Assembly (NCBI RefSeq): GCF_003265155.1
Contig: NZ_QKVO01000002.1
Coordinates: 24,001-88,000, forward strand
DNA: 64,000 bases
DNA from: Mycoplasma wenyonii
Lineage (GTDB): Bacteria > Bacillota_I > Bacilli_A > Mycoplasmatales > Mycoplasmoidaceae
Reading direction: 5' to 3'
Shown: positions 1 to 12,395 of the stretch, piece by piece
How positions within the stretch are numbered: the first letter of the stretch is position 1
Layout of the letters: each line of letters begins with the position of its first letter
Notes under the pieces: model-generated
The model's database searches: none
Told to the model about the DNA's origin: nothing
The model's input: the letters and a program-made list of their open reading frames with translations, nothing else
Made by a program: the position numbers and the translations under genes

Positions 1-1383
1 TCTTCGGAACCAAAACTCAACTATGTATTTAATTGCAAAAGAATCAAATCTAAATTTGAGCGAAAGTAAGCAAACTAAAAAATAACTTTCATAATTTCAA
101 GCTATATGTTTAGAGAAATTAAAGTCTAGGAATTTAATTCCTTTAGATCAAAATCTTTTTCTGAGATTCTTGGTTTCTAAATGAGTTCTAGAGATAATAG
201 CTATTTGATTTAAGTTAATTCCCTTCGATTCCATATTTCTAATAATGGAATATAGTTGTTTAGTAACTCCTCCTTGCTTGTCATTAATTAACCATCGAAC
301 TTTATCACCTATCTCATTCTTAGTGTGCATCTCATTAAAGATGTCTTTTTGATTGTTCTTGGAAATTAATTTTTGAGATAACTCCAAGATATTTTGAGTT
401 GACCTATAGTTCTGAGAGAGATTAAAGAATTTAGTAGATAGGTCTATATTGGTCTTGAAATAGTTAAAGATTTCTGGATAAGCTCCTTGGAAACCATATA
501 TAGCTTGGTTTGGGTCTCCTACAAAAAAGATATTCTTCTTAGAGCCGGAGATCTGAGCAATAATTATGAGTTGAAGGAAGTTCATATCTTGAAACTCATC
601 AACTAGTATCTTTTCAAATTTAGATTGGATTAATTGTTTTTTGTCTGGATTGTGATCCAGAATATAGTGAAAATAAATAATTAAGTCGTCAAAGTCAAAC
701 ATCTCTTTTCTATCCAAATAGTCTTGATAGAACTGAAAGACATTTCTAAGTACTCTAATAACTTTGTCTTTCTGGAAACCAGTTAACTTTTCTGTTTTCT
801 TATTAAGTCTTGAAGAAAATCAATCATACTTCAAAACTTTTAGCTGAAAGTTATTAGATAAATAGTTTTCTATCTTGTTTCTAGAAATAGAATTTTCAGT
901 CTCTTCTAAAACTATCTCGTGAATATATTGCTTAAATAAGTTATCAATGTCATCCCCGCAAACTATCTCTACTTGTTTTCTTATCTCTTCCTCAAGAAAA
1001 AAGAATCTCTCTCTGCCTTCTAATATAGATAGTCTGTTAATTTCTTGCTTTAAGAGCTTGGAAAGATCTTTCTTTAACTCTGTTTCTAAAAACTTCTTGC
1101 AGATAGAATGAAGGGTTCCAGCATATTCAAACTCTCTTTTTGCCTTTACAAACTTGTTAATTCTTTTTTTTATCTCAATAATTCCCCTATTTGTATAAGT
1201 AACTAAAAGTATCTTTCTTGGTTCTATCTTTTGAGAGAGATAAAAACCAATTTTCTCGATAATTACAAAAGTTTTGCCGGAACCTGGTCCTGCAATTATT
1301 CCTACATTCTTCTTTTCATTGAATTTGATTGCATTTAACTGTTGTTTGTTGGGGGTTTGTTGTGAAATTAAATTAAAAGACAC
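1..1383 (-). CDS. uvrD: UvrD/PcrA-type superfamily 1 DNA helicase (3' part cut by window edge)
   Basis: ATP-dependent 3'-5' DNA helicase of the UvrD/PcrA/Rep family, acting in repair and in clearing replication forks. Visible motifs in order: a Q-motif (TPNKQQLNAI), Walker A GPGSGKT near residue 34, the 2B-region DFDDL, Walker B VDEFQD, motif III GDPNQAIYGFQGA and motif IV QNYRST. The reading frame passes through TGA (Trp) codons and is open to base 1, so the C-terminal half with motifs V and VI lies outside. Start chosen at GTG (1381-1383), preceded by AGGAG about 12 bases upstream. It is divergent from the gene at 1415 with only about 30 bases between them. Family assignment is firm; UvrD versus PcrA cannot be separated here. 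Confidence 0.93.
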
Positions 1384-1414
1384 TATTTAATCTTTCTCCT
1401 GTAATAGCTTTTAA

Positions 1415-2557
1415 ATGTTTTATCTAAACGAGAAGAACATTAAGGAATATACAGTAGTTGGTTATCTAGTCTCTGAGAAATTTAAGACTCAAGTAAGACC
1501 TAAGTTACTCCAACTAATTAAAGATAAATGAATTGAGCAAGGAAGTTTAACTTCATTGTTTTTAACAGGTACAAAAATAGTAGAGCCATTAAGTTCTAAG
1601 TTGGACCCAGAAGCCTTACAAAAAATAACTAAGTATTCTAGCTATTTAGGAAAATGAAGTGAATTCTTTTTGGAGAGATTAGTAGATCTTTGAAAAAAGA
1701 AAAAATACACTCACTGAGAAAAAATTGAGCTTAAGGAAAACTGAGAAATAGTTAAGCATGCCACTGAAGAGAGTAGAAAATACTTTGCTTCCAAAAAAAG
1801 TAAATCAACTAATTGGGTTTGATTCTGAGAGTTAAGTAATCTATCTGCAGACTATAAGTACTCATTCTTTTTTGAACAAGAAGAGTTCAAGAACAATGAA
1901 GACTTTGAACTTTTCACAGTTATCATGAATCACTTTAAGTCTTTTTTGCCCCATTTTGAAAGTTGCATAAGCTGAAATAAATTCACTAAGTTACATAGAC
2001 TCAAGAGCTCAGAGGAACACAAACAAGAATGTGAGATCACTAGATGAGAATTTGACTTCTTTGGGCTAGAAAATCAAGAGCTTGTAGAGCTTAAATTTCA
2101 CAAAAAAACTTGAGATATTAATTGAGTATGGCAAGTTTTAATTTACTCTTATCTCTTAGACTTCTATTACGACATTAGGGTCAAAAGTATAAGAATTATT
2201 AATACCTTCACTGGAGAACAACTTTCTTTTTCTCTTTCTGATCTTTTTATAGAAGGTGGAGAGGAAGCTTTCTATAAAATGATGAAACTTGAAATCTCTG
2301 ATTACGAAAAACTCAAATTTATGAACAGAATACTAGCTTGCTTTAAGGATTGAACTGAAAATCCTAATTTAAAAGAGATAATCTCCAATAACTTCTTTTG
2401 TGAGCTTGAAGACCTAAATATCCCTAAATACCACCAATTCATCACTCAACTAAATGAAAATAGATCGAAAGCTGACTTCTTATCTAATATTCACTCTCCG
2501 AAGTGAGTTTGAGAAGAATGAACTAAGTTTTCAACTCAAAAGCAGCAGAAAATTTAG
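1415..2557 (+). CDS. Uncharacterised 380-residue protein with a PD-(D/E)XK nuclease-like core
   Basis: The ORF is visible only when TGA is read as Trp; it has about twenty TGA codons and is Trp-rich. Start ATG at 1415, stop TAG at 2555-2557, overlapping the 3' end of alaS on the other strand by 35 bases. No named family was recognised with certainty. The C-terminal half carries the pattern of a PD-(D/E)XK nuclease: an aspartate in EFDFFG, then ELVELKFHKK (E-x-K) about ten residues on, then a Q...Y helix (WQVLIYSYLL) and a strand ending in INTFTGEQ. This is the usual nuclease core order. No signal peptide or membrane segment is seen. Its divergent neighbour is a UvrD-type helicase, so a helicase-nuclease partnership is conceivable, but that is inference. 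Confidence 0.75.
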
Positions 2558-3854
2558 TATTCTTTGATTTTTGAGAGTGTTGTTCCATTAATTCTTTAAA
2601 TATTTCCTCTGAGAATTTCACTTGCTTTTCTCCCAATATCTTCTTAATAACTGGAAGAGGAGCCCCTTCCCTTTCAACTAAAGTAAAGAGTTGTTCTTCT
2701 AAATTATCAGTGCTTTTAGAGAGAATTAAATTTATTTGCTTTTGAGTTCTGTTCAATACTTTTTGAAAAGAAGAACCTTCCTTTAATAACTCTGACAACA
2801 TCTCTGGATATTTTGGTTTTAGATAGGAATAGAGTTCAGAAACTAAATCTAAAGCTTTTCAAAGTAACTTAGCTAATGCTATCTCTAAATCTTTGATGTC
2901 CAGTAGATAGAGGGAGACAAATACTCTTCTCATTAACTTTCTGAGAACATAACCTCTCCCTTTGCCCGAAGGAGTTAAGCCCTCTCCTAATAGTATTGTT
3001 AAAGTTCTTAGGTGGTCTGAGACTATTTGAAATTGTGCGCTAGTCTCAATTGCTTCAGTGTTGTATTTCTTGCGAGAAAGACTTTCAATTTCCCTAATTA
3101 TTGGATAAAACAAAGAGCTGTAAAAGACATTTTTAGAGCCCTCGAGAATAGAAATAACTCTTTCAAGTCCAGCCCCAGTATCTATATTCTTATTCTTTAG
3201 CTCTATATACTGACCTTTTTCTGCTCAATATTGACTGAATACAATGTTTCAAATCTCTATATATCTTTCATTATCTATAGATTCTTGAAGTAACTTTAAG
3301 CCTTGGCTTTTAGGATCAAATTCAATTCCTCTATCGAAATAAATTTCTGTACAAGGACCACAAGGACCCTCTCCAACTTCCCAGAAATTAGCCTTATCTA
3401 GTCTCAAAATCCTAGTTTCTTGTCCCAATAGTTCTCTTCAGATGGCCTCGCTTTCCTGATCATCCTTGTGAACAGTAATAACTAATTTACTTAAATCAAG
3501 ATTCAAAACTTGATCTAGAAACTCTACAGCATATCCAATTGCCTCTTTCTTAAAGTAAGAACCCACTGAAAAGTTTCCCATCATTTCAAAATAAGTGCTA
3601 TGTCATCCATCTTTCTCAATACTCTCTATATCTACTGTTCTTATTACCTTTTGAACACTAGTAAAAGACTCACAAACTCTCTCTTCTCCCTTAGAAATAA
3701 AAGCTTTCTTAAGAACACATAGACCTGCATTTACAAATAAAGTAGATTTGTCTTCTTCTGGAGGAATTACTGAATGTGACTCAATTACCTTATGTCCTTT
3801 AGACTCAAAAAATTGAATCCAACTATCTCTTAAGCTTTTTGCTGTTAACTTCAA
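2523..3854 (-). CDS. alaS: Alanyl-tRNA synthetase, catalytic half only
   Basis: Class II synthetase charging tRNA-Ala. The N-terminus matches AlaRS ([14 protein letters not shown], then [18 protein letters not shown]), and [15 protein letters not shown] matches the conserved segment near residue 300. The ORF ends with TAG after 443 residues, just after the region that in full-length enzymes (about 870 residues) closes the aminoacylation and tRNA-recognition part. The editing domain, with its HxxxH...CxxxH zinc site, and the C-Ala domain are absent. The next bases belong to the opposite-strand gene. Start is TTG (3852-3854), overlapping the context of the mnmA stop, so the two form an operon with mnmA upstream. 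Isolated N-terminal AlaRS fragments are known to be active, so this is probably functional but unable to clear Ser or Gly mischarging. Confidence 0.92.
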
Positions 3855-3856
3855 GG

Positions 3857-4981
<1,125 letters not shown>

Positions 4982-5014
4982 TTAATTAATTATTAAAGGC
5001 TTTTTTATTAATAC

Positions 5015-7018
5015 ATGGAAGAGAAAGAGCAACTAAAGAAATTTAAGGAACTAATAAAGAGCCAGGAAGAAGCCTACTACAAGGGAGAAGAAACTATACC
5101 AGATGAGCTATACGACTTCAAGCTAAGAAAGCTAAAAGCTCTAGGAGTTGATACAGCTAATCTTCCGATTGGACAGGTTCACTCTGAAAAATCCCACCTT
5201 AAGCATACTCACTTATTCCCAATGCTCTCTCTTGATAATGCTTTTAATGAGGCAGAACTCAATAAATTCTTTGAGAATCACCTAAAAGAATTAGGGGACT
5301 CTTGCTCTCTTGAATACTTTATTGAACCTAAGGTAGATGGAGTTAGTATCAGCTTACATTACAAAAATGGTCAGTTGGTTGAAGCTTTGAGTAGGGGTGA
5401 TGGGAAAATGGGAGAGAGTCTCATTGGACATATCAGAGAGATGAGCTCCATCCCTAAGACTATTGATTATTCCTCAGAACTCTTAGTTAGAGGGGAAATA
5501 TTCATTACTGACTCAGACTTTAGGGAAATACAAGCCTCAACTCAAGAGAATCAAAGACAGTTCATTAGTTCCAGAAACTATGTTGCAGGAGCCTTAAGGC
5601 TCAAGGAAACTCAATTAATTAGTGAGAAAAAACTCTCCTTCTGTGGTTATCAAGTTTTATTCCCTGACAACAACACTTCCTTAGCAAAACAATCTGATGC
5701 AATTGAATTACTTAGATCCCTTCACATTCCGACCCACCAAAAAGAACTAACTCTTATCAGCTCTAATATGTCTGAGATCTGAATTTTCCTTAAAAGCTTT
5801 GGGGAAAAGAGAGAAAACTTGGAATTACCAAATGATGGCTTAGTACTTAAGTTAAATCCAACCTCCTTTTACTCCAAGATAGGAAGTACATCTAAATTTC
5901 CTAAATGAGCTATAGCTTACAAATATCCTAGCCTGATTAAGGAAACTATATTAGAAAAAATAGAAGTTACTGTAGGTAGAAGTGGAAGAATTACCTATCT
6001 AGGTAAATTAACTCCTGTATTCATTAATGGAAGTTGAATAAATTATGTTTCTCTACATAACTTTGACAACATTAAGAAACTAGGACTTAAGGAGGGAATG
6101 AAAGTTCAAGTTTATAAATCTGGTGAAGTAATTCCTCAGATACTAGGAAAAGCTAAAGATACTTCATCAGAATTCGAAGGAAAAGAGTTTCAATTAATAG
6201 AACATTGTCCTTGTTGCAATTCTCTTCTAATCTTTAAAGAAGGTAACAAGTTGCAATACTGTCTAAATCCAAATTGTGAGCAAAAAGAGATTTGTAAGAT
6301 CTGTCATTTTGCCTCAAAAGCCGGACTTGATATCGAAGGCCTATCAGAAAAAACTATCACTAAATTATTTAAGGAAGGGATTTTGAAGAATATACTAGAT
6401 ATCTACTCTTTACACCAACACAAAGAAAGAATATTCCAAGTTGAATCTTTAAACATTAAAGATAAATCCTTTAATAACTTAATTACCTCCATAGAAAATA
6501 GCAAGAAAGTAACTCCCAACAAATTGTTATCTGGATTAGGGTTAGAACATCTGGGCCCAGAAGTTATTAAGTTACTTCTTAATAAATTCCAATCTATAGA
6601 TAAGATATTCGAAGCTCCTGAATATGAACTCACAAAAATTGTTGGAATAGGTCCTAAAGTTTCATGCTCTCTAAAAGAGTGAATCTCTAAGGAGGAAAAT
6701 GTGTTTATTCTTTCAGAGCTTAAGAAGTTAGGTTTCCAATTTGAACTATCTAACCCTGAAACTGCAATCTCCCTAGAAAACAAAAATCACTATTTATACG
6801 GCAAAACTGTGTTAATAACAGGAAGCTTTAGTGTAAGTAGATCTCAGCTCCAAGAACAATTAACTAAAAAATTCAATCTGAAATTCAAATCTAGTTTTTC
6901 TAATGAGATTAACTATTTATTGGCTGGAGAAAGTCCAGGCTCTAAACTCCAACAAGCAATAAATGCTAATATTCCAATAATTTACAGCTCAGAAATTGAA
7001 AGCTTATTAACCCCTTAA
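5015..7018 (+). CDS. ligA: NAD-dependent DNA ligase LigA
   Basis: Seals nicks in replication and repair using NAD+. Domains in order over 667 residues: N-terminal Ia domain, adenylation domain with the active-site lysine in EPKVDGVSISL, an OB fold, a four-cysteine zinc finger (CPCC ... CLNPNC), helix-hairpin-helix repeats (GLGLEHLGP ..., IVGIGPKVS), and a C-terminal BRCT domain (LYGKTVLITGSF). Start is ATG at 5015. The asnS start follows one base after the stop, so they share a transcript. Nothing is missing relative to the family. Confidence 0.97.
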
Positions 7019-7019
7019 G

Positions 7020-8363
7020 TTGAAGAACTTAAAAAGTTCTATTAGTGCTTTTCTAGAAGATTCAGATAATCTAGACCTAGCTCAACTGTATTCTCTTAAA
7101 GGTTGAGTGAGATCTATTCAAAAATTCAACTCAATTGGTTTTGTCTCTCTCAATGATGGAAGTAATCTAAGTGGAATACAATTGGTTTCTTCTCCTGAGC
7201 TAATTCAAGAAAAAGACTTAGCTCTTGGAGATGCTATTCAAGTTGTTGGTTATCTCAAGAAATCTCGTGGAAAAGAACAGGAATGAGAATTCAAAGTAGA
7301 ACAACTGGAAGTTCTCAAAAAAAGTGATAAAGATTTTCCTATTATTCCCACCAAGCTTTCTCTAGATTTCTTAAGAACGCAACAATTAGTTAGACATAGA
7401 ACTTCAATATTTCAAGCAGTATCAATAATTAGGAAAGAATTAGTTCAATCAATTCATACATTTTTGTATGAAAATCACTTCTTTCCTTGCTTTGCCCCTA
7501 TCTTAAGTACTAACTCTTGTGAAGGAGGCGCTGAATTATTTAAGTTAGATTCTGATGGTGCCGATTTCTTTAAAAAAGACGAGATTCTATTGAGTGTTAG
7601 TGGTCAATTTTACTGCGAAACTATCTCAAATGGTCTAGGAAGAAGTTATTCTTTTGGTCCTACTTTTAGATCAGAAAAGTCTAATAGTAGTGCTCACCTT
7701 GCAGAATTCTGAATGATAGAGTTGGAAATGGCTTTTACTAACCTACTTCAACTAATTGAGTTGGTATACAACTTCTTTATCTATCTAATTAAGAAAGTAC
7801 TTCATAACTGTAAAGATTGTCTAGAAGAGCTATCTAATAAATTATTAGGAGATCGACAACTACTTATTGAAAAATTAGAAGGAATTGCTTCTAGTAAATA
7901 TATAACTCTTAGTTACTCTGAAGCAATAGAGATATTAAGTCAAACTAAAGATATCTCTTGAGGATATGAGATAAGCAAGGAAGATGAAAACTTTTTACTT
8001 TCTAAGTTAAATACAAAGATTTTGTTTGTAACTAACTATCCTTCAAGTCAAAAGCCTTTTTATATGAAAATGTCTGAAGATAAAAAGATTACCTATTCTT
8101 TTGATATGCTGGTCTCAGAGGTTGGGGAATTAGCAGGTGGTTCTGAAAGAGAAGATAGTCTAGAGATACTAAATCAAAAAATTAAAGAACAAGGTTTAAA
8201 TCCTAAAGAGTTAGAGTGATATTTAAGCCTAAGAAAGTTTGGATATGCTTCTTCTGCGGGAATGGGAATGGGGTTTGAAAGACTCTTAATGTTTGTGACT
8301 GGACTAAAGAATATAAAAGATTCTTCTGTATTCCCTAGATCCTATTCGCAACTATCTATTTAA
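7020..8363 (+). CDS. asnS: Asparaginyl-tRNA synthetase
   Basis: Class IIb synthetase of 447 residues. The N-terminal OB anticodon-binding domain contains LKGWVRSIQKFNSIGFVSLNDG. The catalytic core has motif 2 (FGPTFRSEKSNSSAHLAEFW) and motif 3 (GMGMGFERLLM). The LAEFWMIE segment with Glu-rich continuation favours AsnRS over AspRS, and a separate aspS lies at 48436. Start is TTG at 7020-7022, directly behind the ligA stop. The stop at 8361-8363 overlaps that of nrdE on the other strand. Confidence 0.94.
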
Positions 8364-10489
8364 GCTTGGCAAGCTGTACATTCTGTTGGTTGTAGGTTCT
8401 TAGTTCTAACATAGTACAGAGACTTAAGCCCTTTATGGTGAGCATAAAGATACAACTTAACTAAATCTCTGGTGGTTGAGTTATTAGTTACATATAAGAC
8501 AGTAGAAATTCCTTGATCCACATGTTCTTGGATGGTAGCGGACAAATCAATTAATTTCTTTTGATCTATAAGATAAGCAGACTTATATAGGTGATAGTTG
8601 TCTTTATTTAAGAATGGCATTGGGAAATAAGTGATAGAGCTTCCATACATTCTTGTTTCGATGGGAGAAATAATTGGTTGAATTGAGGCAGTGGCTCCTT
8701 GGAGGTAGCTAATGCTTTGAGTTGGGGCTACTGCTAACCTATAGGCATTGTAAAGTCCATTTTGCTTTACTTTCTCCTTTAATTTGGCTCAATCTTTTTT
8801 TGTAGGTAATTTCATATTTTTAAACATTTCTATAACTTTTGGGCTTTTAGGTAAATAGGATCTGGTGATGTATTTCTCGAAATATGCTCCTGTATAGTAA
8901 TCAGTATTTTCAAATTCCTTGAAACTAATCTTTTTTTCCTTAGCTATTCTAGAGCTAGCTAATAAAGAGTAATAATTAAGAGCTGCGAAAAAGACATTAG
9001 CAATTTCCTGTGTTTCTGGAGAGTCATATTCCAATCCATTCTTGAGTAAAAGTCCAGTAAAGTTAAGAACTCCTAATCCTACTGACTTGAATTCCTCATT
9101 AGCTTTTCTAATGCTAGGAGCATTGGTAATAGAAGTGAGATCACTGACTGCACTTAAAGCTCTCATAGACAAATCAGCAATTTCTTCTAGATTCCCGTGT
9201 TCAAAAACATTAACCAAGTTCAAAGAGGCTAAATTACAAGACACATCATTTCTGATGATGTCTCCTAATCCATAATCTCCTATAGTTGAGCTCTCTTGAT
9301 TTTGGAAAATCTCTGTACAAAGGTTACTCATCTTGATTTTTCCTATATTTTTTAGGGGATTCTTTCTATTGGCATTGTCAATAAAGATTACATAAGGATA
9401 TCCTGATTCAAATTGAATCTGAGCTATCTTAGTTAAAACAGCCCTAGCAGACAATTCTTTCTTTAAAAGTGAGTCATCATTAGCTAAGATATCGTACCAA
9501 TAATTAAAGTCCAGATCTGGTAAGGAGAGTCTATATTTCTGATAGATAGTATTGGGTTCAAAAATAAAGAAGTTCTTATTCTCAGTGGCTAATTGAAGAA
9601 ACTTATCAGGAACAATTAATCCGATTGATAGAGTTTGAATTCTTGACTTTTCATCAGCATTAATCTTCTTGCAGTCTATGAAATCAATTAAGTCATAGTG
9701 AAAGATATTTAGATATACAGCACCGCTCCCTCTTCTCATTCCCAATTGATCCGCATAATCAAACACATTCTCAAGTATCTTTAGAACAGGAAAGATTCCT
9801 GAAGCTGTACTGTCAATTTGTTTAATAGCCGCCCCTCTTCCCCTTAGCTTACTTAAATTGATTGCAACTCCTCCTCCTATCTTGGAAAGTTGCATAGATG
9901 TAGAGATTATGTAATTAATAGAGTTAATGGAGTCTTCTGCCTCGAGCAAAAAACAAGAAACTAACATTCCTGATCTTTTTTTTCCAGCATTTGAGAAAGT
10001 TGGAGTGGCTGGTTGATAAATCTGTTTAATAATTAAATCTGCTATTCTTTGAGCTAGTTGAAAATTTCCATCAGCTAAAAAAAGTGATGTTGCAATAACT
10101 CTATCTTCATAACTTTCTAGTATGTATTTTCCGCAATTGCTTTTGAGCGCAAAACTCTCAAAGAACTTAGAAATTGAAATATAGCTTTTTCACTGAAAAC
10201 CAACTTCATAAACCTGTTCAGTTAGCCGATTTATTTCATCCTCACTATATTTCTCTATTAACTGAGAGAGATAGTATTCAGTCTCAATTAATCACTTAAT
10301 TCGCTCATATCCCCTCTTCTTGTGAGAATACTTTTCATGCTCAGCAATGTATTTCTGATACTCTTGGATAGCAAGATTATCTTTTTCAAGGCAAAAGAAT
10401 CCATCTTCTCCTTGAAGAGTTACTTGATTATTAAAGATCAAAGAGTTATAGTAGGAAGGGTTTGTGATTTTTTGAGATTTGTTAATCAA
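8360..10489 (-). CDS. nrdE: Class Ib ribonucleoside-diphosphate reductase, alpha subunit
   Basis: Large subunit of the manganese/iron class Ib enzyme that makes deoxynucleotides. Length 709 residues, as usual for NrdE and without the ATP cone of NrdA. Seen: KIGGGVAINLSKLRGRGA, the radical-site segment SNLCTEI with catalytic Cys and Glu, DVSCNLASLNL, and the C-terminal redox cysteines (ECTACQA). The start is a TTG at 10487-10489, 14 bases after the nrdI stop; no better start exists before the in-frame stop at 10535-10537. It is transcribed after nrdI and away from nrdF. Confidence 0.95.
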
Positions 10490-10503
10490 GGTTGAGCTTT
10501 TAC

Positions 10504-10872
10504 TTAATGAAGATTTAGATTTTTCAGTGTCTCCTTAAATTCTGAAATTAACTGTTTGTTTCCTCCAAGGTCAAACTTTTGAAGGATAGGTACATTGTAT
10601 TTTTGACTAATTAGAGTTACTGCATTGCAGAAATTCTTTCCAAAGTTTATATTTCCGCTTCCTGCCACACCTACTAATAAATTGTGATTATTTGAAAGAA
10701 AGCTTTCTACAATAGAAGGAACTTGCCCATAACCATCTGTGTAAGTGAAGATAACAAATTGTTTTGTAGCTATCTCTTCCCCAGTTAATAATTTATGTAC
10801 GTCTTTAAATCCTAATTTGGAAACTATTTGTTCTACTCTTCCAGTTCTGCTGGCATATCAAAGTTCAATCAA
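10504..10872 (-). CDS. nrdI: NrdI flavodoxin-like protein
   Basis: Small flavodoxin that supplies oxidant for assembling the metal-tyrosyl cofactor in NrdF. The ORF is interrupted by TGA=Trp. Its 122 residues include the flavin phosphate loop YASRTGRV near the N-terminus, FTYTDGYGQVP, and GVAGSGNINFGKNFCNA, the 50s-loop/90s-loop pattern of NrdI. Start TTG at 10870-10872 is the first start after an in-frame TAA. It stands upstream of nrdE, so the minus-strand operon is nrdI-nrdE, with nrdF divergent. Confidence 0.9.
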
Positions 10873-11014
10873 AAAAGCTTAAATTTTTGAGATTTATTTT
10901 GAGTTTTTTATAGGCTTTTTAGGCTAAATTTGTCAAGCAGTAAACTAAATTTTAGCTTGGTTTTCAGCCCCAAAAAACTACCCAAAAAAGCTTATAAAAT
11001 CATTCTAGTTTAGT
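10873..11014. promoter_or_regulatory. Divergent nrdI-nrdE / nrdF control region
   Basis: This 142-base AT-rich gap must hold both promoters of the ribonucleotide reductase locus. An 11-base direct repeat AAAAAAGCTTA lies at each end, at 10871-10881 (overlapping the first codons of nrdI) and at 10985-10995, about 20 bases before the nrdF ATG. The right copy runs into TATAAAAT, which resembles a -10 element for nrdF. The symmetric placement suggests a shared operator, but only two copies are seen and AAAAAAGCTT is compositionally cheap here. Confidence 0.4.
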
Positions 11015-12013
11015 ATGGACAGAATCTGCAAAAACCTTAGTTCTATAGACTGCTGAGAGGGGGTAAATTGGAATGAAATTAGTTGCAAATTTAACAAAGA
11101 ATTTTGAGATCAAAATGTGAGACAATTTTGAGTTGATGAAGAAATCCCTTTGAGTGGAGATAAGTTAATCTGACAATCTAAGTTATCTAAAGATGAAAAA
11201 GATGTTTATATAAAGGTTCTGGGTTCACTGACTCTCTTAGACACTCATCAAGGGGCAATTGGGATGAATCGAATCTGTCTAGCAGTACCTGATTTACCTA
11301 CCAAGGCTGTTCTTCAATTTATGGGGATGATGGAACAAATGCACGCGAAGAGTTATTCCTCTATCTTCTGTACCTTATTAAGTACTGAAGAAATTAATGA
11401 ACTATTTGATTGGGTCAAGAAGGAACCGACTCTTCAAAAAAAAATCAAGATTGTTGTTGAATACTACGAAAGTATTAAAGATGCGAAGAGTCTTTATATG
11501 GCAATGGTTGCTTCAGTATTCTTGGAATCTTTCCTTTTCTATTCAGGATTCTTCTATATGCTTTATCTTTCTTCCCAAGGGTTAATGATTAACAGTGGTG
11601 AAATCATTAATTTAATAATCAGGGATGAAGCGATTCACGGTCTATATGTTGGTAATTTAGCCTCTAAGCTTTTTGAAACTTTTGACTTAAGTGAGCAAGA
11701 GAGTCTCAAAGAAGAAGTCTACAAATTACTAGATGTCTTAATGGAGAATGAGATCAAATATACCCAAAAGATCTATAAGGCTTTAAATCTAGTGGATGAA
11801 GTTCTTAAATTCCTTGAATACAATGCCAATAAAGCATTGCAAAATCTAAATCTTGATGACAAATATGAGGTAACTGAAAAAGACATTAATCCAATGATTT
11901 TCAATGGATTAAATACTTCTACTAAGAATCATGACTTTTTCTCCACTAAAGGCAATGGTTATATCAAAACTACTCAAGTTGAAATGATTCAAGATGAAGA
12001 CTTTATTTTTTAG
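11015..12013 (+). CDS. nrdF: Class Ib ribonucleotide reductase, beta subunit
   Basis: Radical-generating small subunit, 332 residues. Metal ligands can be placed: Asp in LLDTHQ, Glu and His in MEQMHAKSY, Glu in FLESFLFYSGF, and Glu and His in RDEAIHG. The N-terminus INWNE...FWDQNVRQFWVDEEIPLSGD is typical NrdF, and the C-terminus ends in acidic residues and a Phe (DEDFIF), as needed for docking to NrdE. Start ATG at 11015. It stands alone on the plus strand, convergent with the small membrane protein gene at 12044. Confidence 0.96.
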
Positions 12014-12043
12014 CCCTTATTACTTAAGTACTAGTTAAATTTT

Positions 12044-12256
12044 TTAGCGAAATACAGCGAATATTATGAAGATAGCTAGTCCAACAGCAATGAAGAAAGT
12101 GAATCAAATCTTATAAAGATCTCTAGACCCTTTTTTATCTACTACTTTTCTATATAAATAAGCATCTACTCTATATTTCTTAAATAAAACAGAAAATTTC
12201 TTGAACTTGTCTTCTATGTAGGGATTAAAAAATCTTCTTATTTCTGTATTGACCAC
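12044..12256 (-). CDS. Small tail-anchored membrane protein, SecE candidate
   Basis: A 70-residue ORF overlapping the 3' end of rpmF by 32 bases. It has a basic N-terminal half (KFKKFSVLFKKYRVDAYLYRKVV), then a single C-terminal membrane segment (WFTFFIAVGLAIFIIFAVF) ending in Arg. Size, single C-terminal transmembrane helix and ribosomal-protein neighbourhood fit the SecE subunit of the protein translocase, but SecE is too short and variable for certainty by eye. GTG at 12254-12256 is the likely start. Alternative: an unrelated small membrane protein. Confidence 0.5.
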
Positions 12257-12392
12257 ACTTACAAATTCTATGTAATCTAACTTGCTCTGCGCACTTTGGA
12301 CACTTCATTAACGGAGCTAAAGAATAGATGCCAGCATGAGAATTTCTCATACCTTTTCTAGACTTTGAAACCCGTCTTGGAGATACTGCCAT
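12225..12392 (-). CDS. rpmF: Ribosomal protein L32
   Basis: A 55-residue zinc-ribbon ribosomal protein of the large subunit. It starts MAVSPRRVSKSRKGMRNSH, the standard basic L32 head, followed by a four-cysteine ribbon (KCPKC ... RICKC). Start ATG at 12390-12392 lies three bases after the stop of the surface-protein gene upstream, so it is probably co-transcribed with it. Retention of all four cysteines means the zinc-bound form. Confidence 0.93.
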   Translation of the reverse strand: MAVSPRRVSKSRKGMRNSHAGIYSLAPLMKCPKCAEQVRLHRICKCGQYRNKKIF

Positions 12393-12395
12393 TTC

